The translations under genes and the position numbers were made by a program. From Pedobacter miscanthi (GTDB taxonomy: Bacteria; Bacteroidota; Bacteroidia; Sphingobacteriales; Sphingobacteriaceae): DNA of 64,000 nt. Positions 44,201-52,156 of the stretch are shown here, piece by piece (position 1 is the first letter of the stretch; every line of letters starts with the position of its first letter). The DNA lies in the NCBI RefSeq assembly GCF_003315595.1, contig NZ_QNQU01000014.1:62001-126000 (forward strand), in the 5' to 3' direction. Under the pieces are notes generated by a model, which saw only the letters and a program-made list of their open reading frames with translations, was not told the origin of the DNA and searched no databases.

Positions 44201-44684
44201 AAAAGCTATCGACAATAAAGGAAAAGAAGTGGTTCGTGCATTCGAAAAAACCATTGTACTCGCCCTGATTGATGACAGCTGGAAAGAGCATTTACGCGAA
44301 ATGGACGATTTAAAACAATCGGTTCAGAATGCGGTATACGAGCAGAAAGATCCATTGGTAATCTACAAAATGGAGGCCTTCAATTTATTTAAAAGCATGC
44401 TTAATGTTGTAAATAAAGAAGTAGTAAGTTTCTTATACAAAGGTGGAATCCCTGTTCAGCAGGAGCCTGATCAGGTGAGAGAAGCACCAGCTCCGGTAAA
44501 ACAGCCAAAATTGCAAACCACCAAACAGGAGTTCGGTAGAGAAGAACCAGGCATCGAATTTGGCGATACACGTGAGGCACTTCCGCAACAACCTGTCCGT
44601 AAGGAAGCAACTGTTGGCAGAAATGAACCTTGCCCTTGTGGTAGTGGTAAAAAATATAAAAATTGCCACGGTGCTAGCTTATAA
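41208..44684 (+). CDS. secA: Preprotein translocase ATPase SecA
   Basis: A 1158-residue ATPase that drives Sec-dependent export through SecYEG. Walker A is EMATGEGKT, with DEVDSVLIDDARTPLIISG for the DEAD-type Walker B region and GRAGRQGDPGSS for motif VI. Large Bacteroidota-type insertions account for the extra length over 900-residue forms. The C-terminus carries the zinc motif CPCGSGKKYKNCHG, which binds SecB or ribosomes. Strong codon bias. A clear terminator follows. Confidence 0.97.
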   Translation: MLGFLAKIFGSKSERDIKAIQPLVVKINEHYSKLSVLSNDELRGKTIEFKEKIAAFLTEIDGKISALKAEAESEELDLHQKTAIYDQVDALGKDRDAELEKVLLEILPEAFAVIKETSRRLSENDYLEVTATQFDRDYAAGRNNVKIVGDKAQWANKWDAAGTEVAWNMVHYDVQLIGGIVLHSGKIAEMATGEGKTLVSTLPAYLNALAGQGVHIVTVNDYLARRDSEWNGPLFEFHGLTVDCIDKHEPNSEERRKAYAADITYGTNNEFGFDYLRDNMSQTPDQLVQRKLHFAMVDEVDSVLIDDARTPLIISGPIPRGDEHEFYELKPRIERLVNAQKAYVTQALNEAKKLINAGNSGTEEGEGGLALLRAYRGLPKNKALIKFLSESGIRGLLLKTENHYMADQSKNMPKVDSELYFYIDEKNNQVELTEKGIELITQSGEDPHFFVLPDVGTEIAELEKSDIALEDKVVQKDALMRDYSVKAERIHSVNQLLKAYTLFEIDVEYIIDEGKIKIVDEQTGRIMDGRRYSDGLHQAIEAKENVKVEDATQTYATVTLQNYFRMYHKLCGMTGTATTEAGEFWSIYKLDVVEIPTNRNISRIDEQDYVYRTVREKYNAVAAEIQYLVFPYSHYETEYETDKEGNIKQKDGKPVVKYDQTGRAVPKLDAKGALIPAVNPETGQLQPQAGRPVLVGTTSVEISELLSRMLKLRGIKHNVLNAKMHQKEADIVAEAGQAGTVTIATNMAGRGTDIKLGAGVKEAGGLAIVGTERHESRRVDRQLRGRAGRQGDPGSSQFFVSLEDNLMRLFGSERISSIMVRMGIEDGEVIQHSMITKSIERAQKKVEENNFGIRKRLLEYDDVMNSQRTVIYAKRKNALFGERLDVDMNNMVFDVAEDIVTEYKQEANFDGFKLEVIKNFSLDTAITEKEFTSTSIPQLTEILFEEAEAFYARKSEAIIQQSLPVLTQVYEERGSHIEQIVVPFTDGIRGIQVAVDLKKAIDNKGKEVVRAFEKTIVLALIDDSWKEHLREMDDLKQSVQNAVYEQKDPLVIYKMEAFNLFKSMLNVVNKEVVSFLYKGGIPVQQEPDQVREAPAPVKQPKLQTTKQEFGREEPGIEFGDTREALPQQPVRKEATVGRNEPCPCGSGKKYKNCHGASL

Positions 44685-44704
44685 TTAGCATATTATAACA
44701 TACC

Positions 44705-44735
44705 AAGCCCCGACATTTTTTGTCGGGGCTTTTTT
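44705..44735 (+). terminator. Terminator of secA
   Basis: AGCCCCGACA (44706-44715) and TGTCGGGGCT (44721-44730) form a 10-bp stem with a TTTTT loop, followed by TTTTT. Confidence 0.92.
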
Positions 44736-44890
44736 ATTGAACTAAATTTTTAATTATCAGGTAAACTCCTATCTTAGTAAAGATCAATTTGAAGTTGGTA
44801 GGCAATTTTCAAATGACCTTAATAAAATTAAAAAATGGAGTCTGGAAACCATAAAAAACGGGGCGTAACTGAAAAGCCATAAGAGTAAGG

Positions 44891-44910
44891 ACACACACAA
44901 CACACACACA
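44891..44910 (+). promoter_or_regulatory. AC-dinucleotide tract in the 5' leader
   Basis: ACACACACAACACACACACA ends one base before the ATG of the PEGA lipoprotein and occupies the ribosome-binding region. Slippage could change leader length. Confidence 0.5.
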
Positions 44911-44911
44911 A

Positions 44912-45289
44912 ATGAAAAGAATTTTTAACGTTGCCGCTGTTTCAGCGACATTGCTGCTATCGAGCTGCGCCACTATTTTTACCGGCACAAAGCAAACCGT
45001 TCAGGTCAACTCCAATCCGCCGGCCGCTACTATTGAGGTGGATGGGGTTAAAGCAGGGATAACACCCATGGCTGTGCCCTTGAAAAAAGGTTTTACCGGG
45101 CAAACCATCAGTTTAAAACTTGATGGTTACGAAACCAAAACATTCCAGCCCCAAACTACATTTAATCCTGTTGCTGTATTGAATGTTATAGGTTTGTTTG
45201 GCTTCGCAATCGATGCCGCTACAGGTGCAATGATGAAATATGACCCCGCGGTATACGAATTTACCTTAGAGCAAAAGAAAACGAATTAA
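44912..45289 (+). CDS. PEGA domain lipoprotein
   Basis: A 125-residue lipoprotein with lipobox LLSSC (about 15-19). The PEGA domain is TVQVNSNPPAATIEVDGVKA followed by GITPMAVPLKKG and LKLDGYETKTF. A hydrophobic glycine-rich segment (VAVLNVIGLFGFAIDAATGA, about 90-109) lies near the C-terminus. PEGA domains bind surface-layer or envelope components. Single gene bounded by terminators. Confidence 0.88.
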   Translation: MKRIFNVAAVSATLLLSSCATIFTGTKQTVQVNSNPPAATIEVDGVKAGITPMAVPLKKGFTGQTISLKLDGYETKTFQPQTTFNPVAVLNVIGLFGFAIDAATGAMMKYDPAVYEFTLEQKKTN

Positions 45290-45314
45290 TTTATTTTCTT
45301 AATGGAAATAATTC

Positions 45315-45349
45315 AAAAAGCCGGATTTCGAAAGGAGTCTGGCTTTTTT
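45315..45349 (+). terminator. Terminator of the PEGA lipoprotein gene
   Basis: AGCCGGA (45319-45325) pairs with TCTGGCT (45338-45344), with one G-T pair, flanked by A and T runs. Confidence 0.8.
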
Positions 45350-45379
45350 GTTTTCTTAACAATAACATTCTCTAAAAAT

Positions 45380-45417
45380 CGTCATCTCGACTGAAGCGCA
45401 GCGAAATGGAGAGATCT
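45380..45417. repeat. CGTCATCTCGA repeat, half copy
   Basis: CGTCATCTCGACTGAAGCGC continues to GGAGAGATCT, the left arm only. Confidence 0.75.
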
Positions 45418-45502
45418 ATACATTAATATTTTTCAATTAATTTTTCTGTATTAACGAAACGTTTGAGAATCGTATATTGTTGATATATAGTTATATTTTT
45501 AG

Positions 45503-45510
45503 TATTTTTG
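45503..45510 (+). promoter_or_regulatory. -7 box (TATTTTTG) at a start codon
   Basis: TATTTTTG matches TAnnTTTG and ends 3 bp before the ATG at 45514, which would give a leaderless mRNA. Confidence 0.45.
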
Positions 45511-45513
45511 AGT

Positions 45514-45726
45514 ATGAGAACAGTAACCTTAGATATTTTAAATGATAAAGCGCTGGATCTTTTGAAAGATTTAGAGTTGCTTAAAATTATCCGTTTAAGA
45601 ATAGATTCTAATGTGCAGGATGTATCTGGCGATAATCTAATCTCAAAATATAAGGGTGTTATACAAAAACAGTCAATTTCTGAAGTTGACAAACAATTAG
45701 ATAATATTCGGAACGAGTGGGAATAA
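45514..45726 (+). CDS. Small antitoxin-like protein
   Basis: A 70-residue protein. It reads RTVTLDILNDKALDLLKDLE, then a KYKG segment and an acidic end DKQLDNIRNEWE. The length, a beta strand followed by helices, and the Trp-Glu tail resemble RelB-like antitoxins in Bacteroidota. No toxin gene follows; the next ORF is another small acidic protein after a hairpin repeat. The antitoxin call is inference from shape only. Confidence 0.6.
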   Translation: MRTVTLDILNDKALDLLKDLELLKIIRLRIDSNVQDVSGDNLISKYKGVIQKQSISEVDKQLDNIRNEWE

Positions 45727-45751
45727 CTACCGACAATTTTATATAAGTGGT

Positions 45752-45835
45752 CGTCCTCGACTGTAGCGTAGCGAAATGGAGAGATCTATCTCAAGGCAGA
45801 TTTCTCGACTGCGTTGCACTCCGCTCGAAATGACG
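45752..45835. repeat. CGTC-CTCGA hairpin repeat
   Basis: The copy opens CGTCCTCGACTGTAGCGTAG, has GGAGAGATCTATCTC and GGCAGATTTCTCGACTGCG, and closes CCGCTCGAAATGACG. It separates the two small antitoxin-like genes. Confidence 0.8.
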
Positions 45836-45893
45836 ATTCGGGGGAAAAGCTAATCATCAAAATATCTTTCAAATTAAAGTCGTATTTTTAATT

Positions 45894-46052
45894 ATGACTA
45901 CAATTATTAGAATAATTTCTGATTCTATTGCTACTATGCTTTCTGAAGAACAACAAGAAGAAATTATTTCATCCCATGAACAAATTAATAATGGTTTGTT
46001 TGTAACCCAGTCAGATTTGGATGATGAAATAAATAAATGGCTAAATAAATAA
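45894..46052 (+). CDS. Small acidic protein, antitoxin-like (52 aa)
   Basis: This ORF was read directly from the sequence. It encodes MTTIIRIISDSIATMLSEEQ and ends SDLDDEINKWLNK. The C-terminal D-x-x-I-x-x-W-L pattern is common in RelB- or ParD-like antitoxins. It has no adjacent toxin. A hairpin terminator follows at 46114. Coding status rests on length, codon use and a clean context, so it is tentative. Confidence 0.5.
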   Translation: MTTIIRIISDSIATMLSEEQQEEIISSHEQINNGLFVTQSDLDDEINKWLNK

Positions 46053-46113
46053 TTTGGCTGAGTAGGACTAGCTATTCAAATACCCACAGATTAAACTATT
46101 TGCTTAACCCATA

Positions 46114-46152
46114 AAGAATGCCGATTTTTGCAACGATTTCGGCATTCTTGTT
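46114..46152 (+). terminator. Terminator-like hairpin
   Basis: AAGAATGCCGA (46114-46124) and TCGGCATTCTT (46139-46149) form a perfect 11-bp stem followed by GTTGTT, a weak T run. Confidence 0.65.
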
Positions 46153-46205
46153 GTTAAGAAGAAATGAGATGATACATCGCTCACCAAATGCCAATTATTT
46201 TGCTG

Positions 46206-46649
46206 ATGAAAATTACAATAACTTTTATACTCTGTCTACTCTTTACCATTACTGCTTTTGCACAAAAAGGAGAAGTAACGGTTATAAAAGATTCTTTGAT
46301 TGATAGTTTAATTGCCAAGCGCCTCGAAGTTTATAAAACCACAGGCGAAGTAAAACCAGGCAAACCCATTGTTTCTGCATACGGTTACCGGGTACAGATT
46401 TTTTACGGATCAGACCGGCGCGAGGTTTTTAATGAGCAGGCTCGTTTTAAAGGCTTATACCCGCAATTAAATACTTACCTCACCTACAAAGAACCCAATT
46501 ATTATGTTCGGGTGGGCGATTTCAGGAGCCGCTTAGAGGCACAACGTCTTATCAACGAACTCAGACCAGCTTTCCCAACATTATTTATTTTTAGGGAAAA
46601 AATCAATGCACCAACTTTAGATACCACAACAACCAATGATCAAAAATAA
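46206..46649 (+). CDS. SPOR domain-containing protein
   Basis: About 147 residues with a signal peptide (MKITITFILCLLFTITAFAQ). The SPOR domain occupies the C-terminal 80 residues: YGYRVQIFYGSDRREVFNEQ, then TYLTYKEPNYYVRVGDF and an LFIFRE strand. SPOR domains bind glycan strands without stem peptides, at division sites. ATG at 46206 gives the best signal peptide; ATG at 46188 is also in frame. It overlaps the M20 gene by 14 bp. Confidence 0.88.
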   Translation: MKITITFILCLLFTITAFAQKGEVTVIKDSLIDSLIAKRLEVYKTTGEVKPGKPIVSAYGYRVQIFYGSDRREVFNEQARFKGLYPQLNTYLTYKEPNYYVRVGDFRSRLEAQRLINELRPAFPTLFIFREKINAPTLDTTTTNDQK

Positions 46650-47820
46650 AGTACAGGAACTGGCCGCTCACATTTTTAATGATGTAGTGGGCTATCGTCA
46701 ACATATCCATGCCAATCCCGAATTATCATTCAAAGAATTCGAAACCTCGTTATTCATTAAGGACAAATTAAAAAAATGGGGAATTGAATATACCGATTGT
46801 GCCAATACGGGCGTAGTGGGGTTAATTAAAGGGAATTTACCTTCTGATCAGGTAATTGCCTTACGTGCCGATATGGATGCTTTACCTATCCACGAAGCAA
46901 ACGATAAACCTTACCGTTCTAAAAACCATGGCGTAATGCATGCCTGCGGACATGATGTACACACTTCTTCACTTTTAGGAACGGCTTATATCTTAAACCA
47001 GTTAAAAGATGATTTCGGTGGAACCATTAAACTGATTTTCCAGCCTGCCGAAGAACTTTTACCCGGTGGAGCAAGCATCATGATCAAGGAAGGTGTACTC
47101 GAAAACCCGAAACCTCACCATATTGTTGGTCAGCATGTAATGCCTTTAATCGATGCCGGTAAAGTGGGTTTCCGTTCGGGTATTTATATGGCTTCTACAG
47201 ATGAACTATATGTTACCGTAACCGGAAAGGGTGGTCATGGTGCACAACCACACCAGAATATCGATCCTGTTTTAATCGCTTCGCATATTATAATTGCTTT
47301 GCAGCAAGTGGTAAGCCGTAATGCCGATCCGCGTATCCCATCTGTTTTATCTTTTGGTAAGGTAATTGCCAATGGTGCAACCAACATTATCCCGAACGAA
47401 GTAAAAATTGAAGGCACATTCAGGACTTTAGACGAGGAGTGGAGAGACGAAGCACACAAACGCATGAAAAAAATGGCAGAGGGCATTGCCGAAAGCATGG
47501 GCGGAAGTTGCGATTTCGACATCCACAGAGGTTATCCATTTTTAATCAACGAAGAAAAACTAACGGCCAATGCAAGGGCTTTTGCAGAAGAGTTTTTGGG
47601 TAAAGAAAATGTGGTTGATTTAGATATCTGGATGGCTGCCGAAGATTTTTCTTTCTACTCGCAGGTAACAGATGCCTGTTTTTATCGTTTAGGTACCGGG
47701 AATGCTGCAAAAGACACACAATACTCGGTACATACCCCAAGATTTGACGTAGATGAAGATGCCCTGAAAATCTCAACGGGGTTAATGGCTTACATTGCTT
47801 TAAAACAACTAGGAAACTAG
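46636..47820 (+). CDS. M20 family amidohydrolase
   Basis: A 394-residue di-metal amidohydrolase of the M20D (hippurate / N-acyl-amino-acid hydrolase) type. Metal ligands are in MHACGHDVHTSSLLG and in FQPAEELLPGG, with the lid domain between about 185 and 300 (GKGGHGAQPHQNIDPV). It releases the amino acid from N-acyl or N-acetyl conjugates. The start codon lies inside the SPOR gene, so the two are translated together. No signal peptide. Confidence 0.93.
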   Translation: MIKNKVQELAAHIFNDVVGYRQHIHANPELSFKEFETSLFIKDKLKKWGIEYTDCANTGVVGLIKGNLPSDQVIALRADMDALPIHEANDKPYRSKNHGVMHACGHDVHTSSLLGTAYILNQLKDDFGGTIKLIFQPAEELLPGGASIMIKEGVLENPKPHHIVGQHVMPLIDAGKVGFRSGIYMASTDELYVTVTGKGGHGAQPHQNIDPVLIASHIIIALQQVVSRNADPRIPSVLSFGKVIANGATNIIPNEVKIEGTFRTLDEEWRDEAHKRMKKMAEGIAESMGGSCDFDIHRGYPFLINEEKLTANARAFAEEFLGKENVVDLDIWMAAEDFSFYSQVTDACFYRLGTGNAAKDTQYSVHTPRFDVDEDALKISTGLMAYIALKQLGN

Positions 47821-47921
47821 GATGTAAGACGTAAAAATGTAATATGGGTGATGGAGGAGTTTTTATTCCATCATCCATTTTCCATCTCACATCGTCCATC
47901 ATCTATTTACATATTTCTTCC

Positions 47922-48863
47922 ATGAAAAAATTATTTTTGTTTTTACTGTTTACCGCACTCGTTTATAAAGGTTTTACACAGGAAATCCCGCGTTTCAATC
48001 CGGATACGATTAAAACCATTACGCTCGATTCAACAGTGAACATCAAGGCCGAAAAACTGAATGTGGAGACTTTCATCAGGAAAGTAATGTACGATACTTC
48101 TTTTTATCAGTCGTTCAGGGATATGAAACGTTATACTTTCATTGCCGAAAACAGGATTTACAGTTACGACAAAAAGAACAAGGTTGATGGAAAAATATAC
48201 CGTAAAATAAGGCATAACAATAGTGGGCCTTACAAAATGGAATACCTGGTAAAACAGGATACCGGGAAAATTTATAAGAAGAACGGTAAGTATCAGTTAT
48301 ACACTGTAGAAATGTTCGATTACATTTTTATGAATTCGTATAACACCGATTTTGTTCCCAATGCACCAAAACCTGACGGAAAAGGCGGTACAAACGAAAG
48401 TTATAAGGACAAGCTGAAAACCCTGGTTTTTAATCCCGGAAGGCCGGTAAAAGTGCCGTTTATCGGTAGCAAAACCGAAATATTTTCTGCCAATATGCGC
48501 CAGTATTACGATTATGGTTTTATTAGTGGCACTTACCTGGATTCTATCCCGGTTTACCGGTTCAGGGTATCGGTTAAGCCTGATTTAAGCAGCTGGACAA
48601 AAGATGGCATTATGATCAAAGAACTGGTAACTATTTTTGATAAACGCAATTTTAATATTCTTGGTCGTTACATCGATATGAAATACAGTAACATGCTGTT
48701 CGATTTTGATGTGCAGATGAATATCGAAATGGGCTATTTTGGGGAAGATAAACTGCCAACTAAAATTACCTACCAGGGTAACTGGGATTACCCTTTCAAA
48801 AAAGAAGAACGGGCAAGTTTTTTAATTGTGCACAAAGATTACAAACTTGAAAAAGGCAAATAA
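47922..48863 (+). CDS. Hypothetical secreted protein
   Basis: About 313 residues with a signal peptide (MKKLFLFLLFTALVYKGFTQ). The mature part is beta-rich and charged, with repeated tyrosines (IYSYDKKNKVDGKIYRKI) and GYFGEDKLPTKITYQGNWDYP near the end. No catalytic motif is seen; a periplasmic outer-membrane-associated role is likely from secretion alone. The ATG at 47922 was chosen because it starts the signal peptide; an open frame upstream is intergenic repeat DNA. Confidence 0.75.
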   Translation: MKKLFLFLLFTALVYKGFTQEIPRFNPDTIKTITLDSTVNIKAEKLNVETFIRKVMYDTSFYQSFRDMKRYTFIAENRIYSYDKKNKVDGKIYRKIRHNNSGPYKMEYLVKQDTGKIYKKNGKYQLYTVEMFDYIFMNSYNTDFVPNAPKPDGKGGTNESYKDKLKTLVFNPGRPVKVPFIGSKTEIFSANMRQYYDYGFISGTYLDSIPVYRFRVSVKPDLSSWTKDGIMIKELVTIFDKRNFNILGRYIDMKYSNMLFDFDVQMNIEMGYFGEDKLPTKITYQGNWDYPFKKEERASFLIVHKDYKLEKGK

Positions 48864-48891
48864 AGATTCGACTACTGCCTGCCTTTACCCT

Positions 48892-48912
48892 ATCCCGATT
48901 TAACATCGGGAT
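48892..48912. other. Hairpin after the secreted protein gene
   Basis: ATCCCGAT and ATCGGGAT form an 8-bp stem with a TTAAC loop. There is no T run. Similar TCCCGAT/ATCGGGA words occur at 12757 and 57845. Confidence 0.6.
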
Positions 48913-49062
48913 CAGGTCTATTCTGCATAAAAAGCGCCAACCTCGACACATCGGAACAGCATGATGATCGCGTTGAGATGAGGAGATGAAACTTTATCAT
49001 TACGAATAAATATTAATCGAATTCTGGTTGTTATCTTTAAACGATTATTTAACCCGATAAAC

Positions 49063-50631
49063 ATGCAACTCTTTTCTTCCTTAAAATTTAAAATATCAAT
49101 TGCTTTATCGCTGTTTTTTAGCATCAATGTGTATGCACAGGTGCTTACTTCAAAACAGATCGATAGCGTGGTCGAAAAAACATTAAGCACCTTTAATGTT
49201 CCGGGCATTGCAGTTTCTGTAATCAAGGATGGTAAAATCATCCATTTAAAAGGTTATGGCGTAAGTTCGATCAAAACCAATAAAAAGGTTGACGAAAATA
49301 CCCTTTTTGGCGTGGCGTCAAACACAAAGGCATTTACCGCAGCTTCTTTGGGTATGCTGGTTGATGAGAAAAAAATCACCTGGGATACAAAAGTTACCGA
49401 TGTAATTCCCGAATTTAAAATGTACGATGCCTATGTAACCAGCGAATTTACCATCCGCGATTTGCTTACGCACCGCAGTGGTTTAGGTTTGGGGGCTGGC
49501 GATTTAATGATCTGGCCTGATTCATCAACAGTTGATAAAAAACAGCTGATTCATAACCTTCGCTATTTAAAACCTGTTTCCTCTTTCCGAACCAAATACG
49601 ATTATGATAACCTGATGTATATCGTTGCCGGCGAAGTGGTGGCAAGAGTTTCAGGGATTACTTATGAAGATTTTATCGAAAGCAGGATCATTAAACCTTT
49701 AGGGATGACCAAAACTGCCGCTTCCTGGTATCGCTTAAAAGATAAATCGAATGTAATCGATGGTCATGCACCTTACGAAGGCAAATTACTTTCTGTAGGT
49801 TTAAGTTTTGGCGAAATTGCCAATGCAGCGGGAGGAATTTATTCAAATGTTACTGATATGAGTAAATGGGTAACAGCCATGATTAATGGAGGTAAATATG
49901 GAGAAACCTTGGATAAAAAACTGTTCAGCCCGGCTGTTGCAAGAGAGCTTTGGACACCGCAGACGATTATTGCCGGTGGTAATCCCGCAGCTTTTAGCAG
50001 TTATGGTTTGGGCTGGTTTTTGAGTAATGTGAACGGTAATTTTCAGGCTACGCATACCGGAGGTTTATCGGGTATTGTAACGCAGGTTACCATTCTTCCC
50101 GAACTGAAACTCGGTATTATCGTGTTAACCAATCAGCAATCGGGTGCAGCCTTTAACGCCATTACCAATTCGATTAAAGATGGTTACCTGGGAATTAAAG
50201 GACAAGACCGTATTAAAACCTATAACGATAACAGGCTCCGTAATGAAAAACAGGCCAGCGAAATGGTGAGCAAGGTTTGGAATGATATTGCCGCACAACA
50301 AAAATTATCAACTGCAAAACCTGATGTTAAAAATTATTATGGTACTTTCCACGATTCGTGGTTCGGCGATGTAACCATTAGCGAAGTAAATGGCAAAATG
50401 CATTTCCGGGCTAAAAATGCACCAAAACTGAGAGGCGATATGACTTACTATAAGGGCAATACTTTTATTGTAAAATGGTACGACAGAAGTTTGGATGCAG
50501 ATGCCTTTGTTAATTTTAGTTTAGATAACAATGCCCTGGCCGATGGTTTTAAAATCGAAGCTATTTCGCCTTTAACCGATTTCAGTTTCGATTTTCAGGA
50601 CCTTGATTTCAAAAAGATAGATAAAAAATAA
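49063..50631 (+). CDS. Serine hydrolase (beta-lactamase family) with C-terminal DUF3471-like domain
   Basis: A 522-residue exported hydrolase with signal peptide ending YAQ (about 1-26). Motifs are SNTK (86-89), YDYDN (Tyr-x-Asn) and HTGG (THTGGLSG). The C-terminal domain (about 400-522) is a beta-barrel of DUF3471 type, containing YYGTFHDSWFGDVTI. The fold is that of EstB-like esterases and D-aminopeptidases; substrate unknown. The SGNH hydrolase gene follows 40 bp downstream in the same direction. Confidence 0.92.
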   Translation: MQLFSSLKFKISIALSLFFSINVYAQVLTSKQIDSVVEKTLSTFNVPGIAVSVIKDGKIIHLKGYGVSSIKTNKKVDENTLFGVASNTKAFTAASLGMLVDEKKITWDTKVTDVIPEFKMYDAYVTSEFTIRDLLTHRSGLGLGAGDLMIWPDSSTVDKKQLIHNLRYLKPVSSFRTKYDYDNLMYIVAGEVVARVSGITYEDFIESRIIKPLGMTKTAASWYRLKDKSNVIDGHAPYEGKLLSVGLSFGEIANAAGGIYSNVTDMSKWVTAMINGGKYGETLDKKLFSPAVARELWTPQTIIAGGNPAAFSSYGLGWFLSNVNGNFQATHTGGLSGIVTQVTILPELKLGIIVLTNQQSGAAFNAITNSIKDGYLGIKGQDRIKTYNDNRLRNEKQASEMVSKVWNDIAAQQKLSTAKPDVKNYYGTFHDSWFGDVTISEVNGKMHFRAKNAPKLRGDMTYYKGNTFIVKWYDRSLDADAFVNFSLDNNALADGFKIEAISPLTDFSFDFQDLDFKKIDKK

Positions 50632-50671
50632 CCTAACCAATTATATACTCAATTGAAACCAATTTAAACAC

Positions 50672-51331
50672 ATGAAAACACTATTAAAAACGAGTATTTT
50701 ACTAAGCTTTTGCTTAATTGCTTTAACCTCAATGACATTTAAACCAAAACGGATTATCTTTTTCGGCGATTCGATTACCCAACAGGGTGTTTCTAAAAAC
50801 GGCTATGTAACCCTGATCAAAAAATCACTCGACTCTACCAAATACGACGTAATCGGTGCTGGTATCGGCGGTAACAAGGTTTACGATCTTTACCTCCGTT
50901 TGGAAGACGATGTTTTAAACAAGAAACCCGATTTAGTGGTTATTTATGTAGGAATTAATGATGTTTGGCACAAACAATCATCACACACCGGAACCGATTA
51001 CGATAAATATTTAAAATTTTATCAGGCCTTGATCAATAAAATACAAGGCGTTGGCAGCAAAGTGGTACTGGTTACTCCATCGGTTGTGGGCGAGAAAAAA
51101 GATGGTACCAACGAGCTTGATGCTGATCTGAACAAATATGCTGCAGGAATCAGGGAACTGGCTGCAAAAAACAATTTACCGGTATGTGATTTAAGGAAGA
51201 TTTTTGCCGATTATGAAGCTAAAAACAATCCGGAAGATAAAGAAAAAGGTATTTTAACCGTTGATAGGGTACACTTAAACGAAACCGGTAATAAATTAGT
51301 GGCTGAGCAGTTGTTACCTTTAGTAAAGTAA
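50672..51331 (+). CDS. SGNH/GDSL hydrolase family protein
   Basis: A 219-residue secreted esterase. The signal sequence (1-22) lacks a lipobox. Block I is FFGDSITQQG with the nucleophile Ser, block III is YVGINDVW with the Asn, and block V is DRVHLNETG with the catalytic Asp and His. Probably deacylates polysaccharides or lipids. It probably forms an operon with the preceding serine hydrolase. Confidence 0.93.
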   Translation: MKTLLKTSILLSFCLIALTSMTFKPKRIIFFGDSITQQGVSKNGYVTLIKKSLDSTKYDVIGAGIGGNKVYDLYLRLEDDVLNKKPDLVVIYVGINDVWHKQSSHTGTDYDKYLKFYQALINKIQGVGSKVVLVTPSVVGEKKDGTNELDADLNKYAAGIRELAAKNNLPVCDLRKIFADYEAKNNPEDKEKGILTVDRVHLNETGNKLVAEQLLPLVK

Positions 51332-51346
51332 TCGTATTTCTCTATC

Positions 51347-51479
51347 GTCATTGCGAACTGAAGCAAGGGATGTGTGGTGGGGTGAAGCAATCTTGCATGC
51401 AAGGCGATAACAGATTAAGGGTATATATAATAACAAAAAAGATTGCTTCGTCGGCTGAAAAAGCCTCCTCGCAATGACG
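51347..51479. repeat. TTGCGA hairpin repeat, unit 1
   Basis: A 133-bp unit opens CGTCATTGCGAACTGAAGCA, has GTGAAGCAATCTT inside, then AAAAGATTGCTTCGTCGGC and closes CTCGCAATGACG. The two arms pair almost fully. Confidence 0.9.
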
Positions 51480-51489
51480 ACCTTTGCAA

Positions 51490-51540
51490 CGTCATTGCGA
51501 ACCGAAGCAGGGGAATGTGTGTTGGAGTGAAGCAATCTAT
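51490..51540. repeat. TTGCGA hairpin repeat, left half (unit 2)
   Basis: CGTCATTGCGAACCGAAGCA to GTGAAGCAATCTAT. The right half is missing; the GIY-YIG gene starts 30 bp further on. Confidence 0.88.
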
Positions 51541-51569
51541 CCTATAAACATTGGATTTGGAATATAATA

Positions 51570-51869
51570 ATGGAGCGTGGCGGAACAGTTTATATCATTA
51601 CTAATTTCACCCATACAACGTTATATACCGGGGTTACTTCAGATATTATGTTTAGGATTAAAGAGCATAAAGACAAGGAATATCCTAAATCTTTTTCCGC
51701 TAAATACAATACAGTTAAACTTGTTTATTTTTGTTCTTACGATTCAATAGAAGAAGCAATTGCAGAAGAAAAGAGAATTAAAGGCGGAAGCCGGAAAAAG
51801 AAGATAAAGTTAATAGATTCTATGAATCCGGAATGGAAAGATTTGTGGGAGATAGTGAAAGAATGGTAA
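51570..51869 (+). CDS. Single-domain GIY-YIG endonuclease
   Basis: A 99-residue protein consisting only of a GIY-YIG nuclease domain (UvrC/YhbQ-like). It carries VYIIT at 7-11, LYTGVTSD at 18-25, the catalytic Arg in IMFRIKEHK, and the Glu in EEAIAEEKRIKGGSR; a C-terminal MNPEWKDLW matches the family. The gene is placed exactly within an array of TTGCGA hairpin repeats, downstream of a half unit and 12 bp before the next full unit. A role in repeat mobility or cleavage is inference. Confidence 0.92.
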   Translation: MERGGTVYIITNFTHTTLYTGVTSDIMFRIKEHKDKEYPKSFSAKYNTVKLVYFCSYDSIEEAIAEEKRIKGGSRKKKIKLIDSMNPEWKDLWEIVKEW

Positions 51870-51881
51870 TACGCTCATTGT

Positions 51882-52014
51882 CGTCATTGCGAACCGAAGT
51901 AAGAGTTTGCATGGTGGAGTGAAGCAATCTTTCCGGTAGGTAAAAATAGTTTAAGGATAAATTAATAGCGAAAAAGATTGCTTAGTCGGCTGAAAAAGCC
52001 TCCTCGCAATGACG
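51882..52014. repeat. TTGCGA hairpin repeat, unit 3
   Basis: A full 133-bp unit with the same ends and inner GAAGCAATCTT / AAGATTGCTT arms, 12 bp after the GIY-YIG stop. Confidence 0.9.
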
Positions 52015-52023
52015 ATCTTTGTG

Positions 52024-52146
52024 CGTCATTGCGAACTGAAGCAAGGGATGCGTGGTGGAGTGAAGCAATCTTTCATGCTTGGAGATAACAAATTAAAAAT
52101 AAAAATAGCAAAATAGATTGCTTCGTCGTGCCTCCCCGCAATGACG
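52024..52146. repeat. TTGCGA hairpin repeat, unit 4
   Basis: A 123-bp unit, CGTCATTGCGAACTGAAGCA to CCGCAATGACG. Confidence 0.9.
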
Positions 52147-52156
52147 ATCTCTGGCA

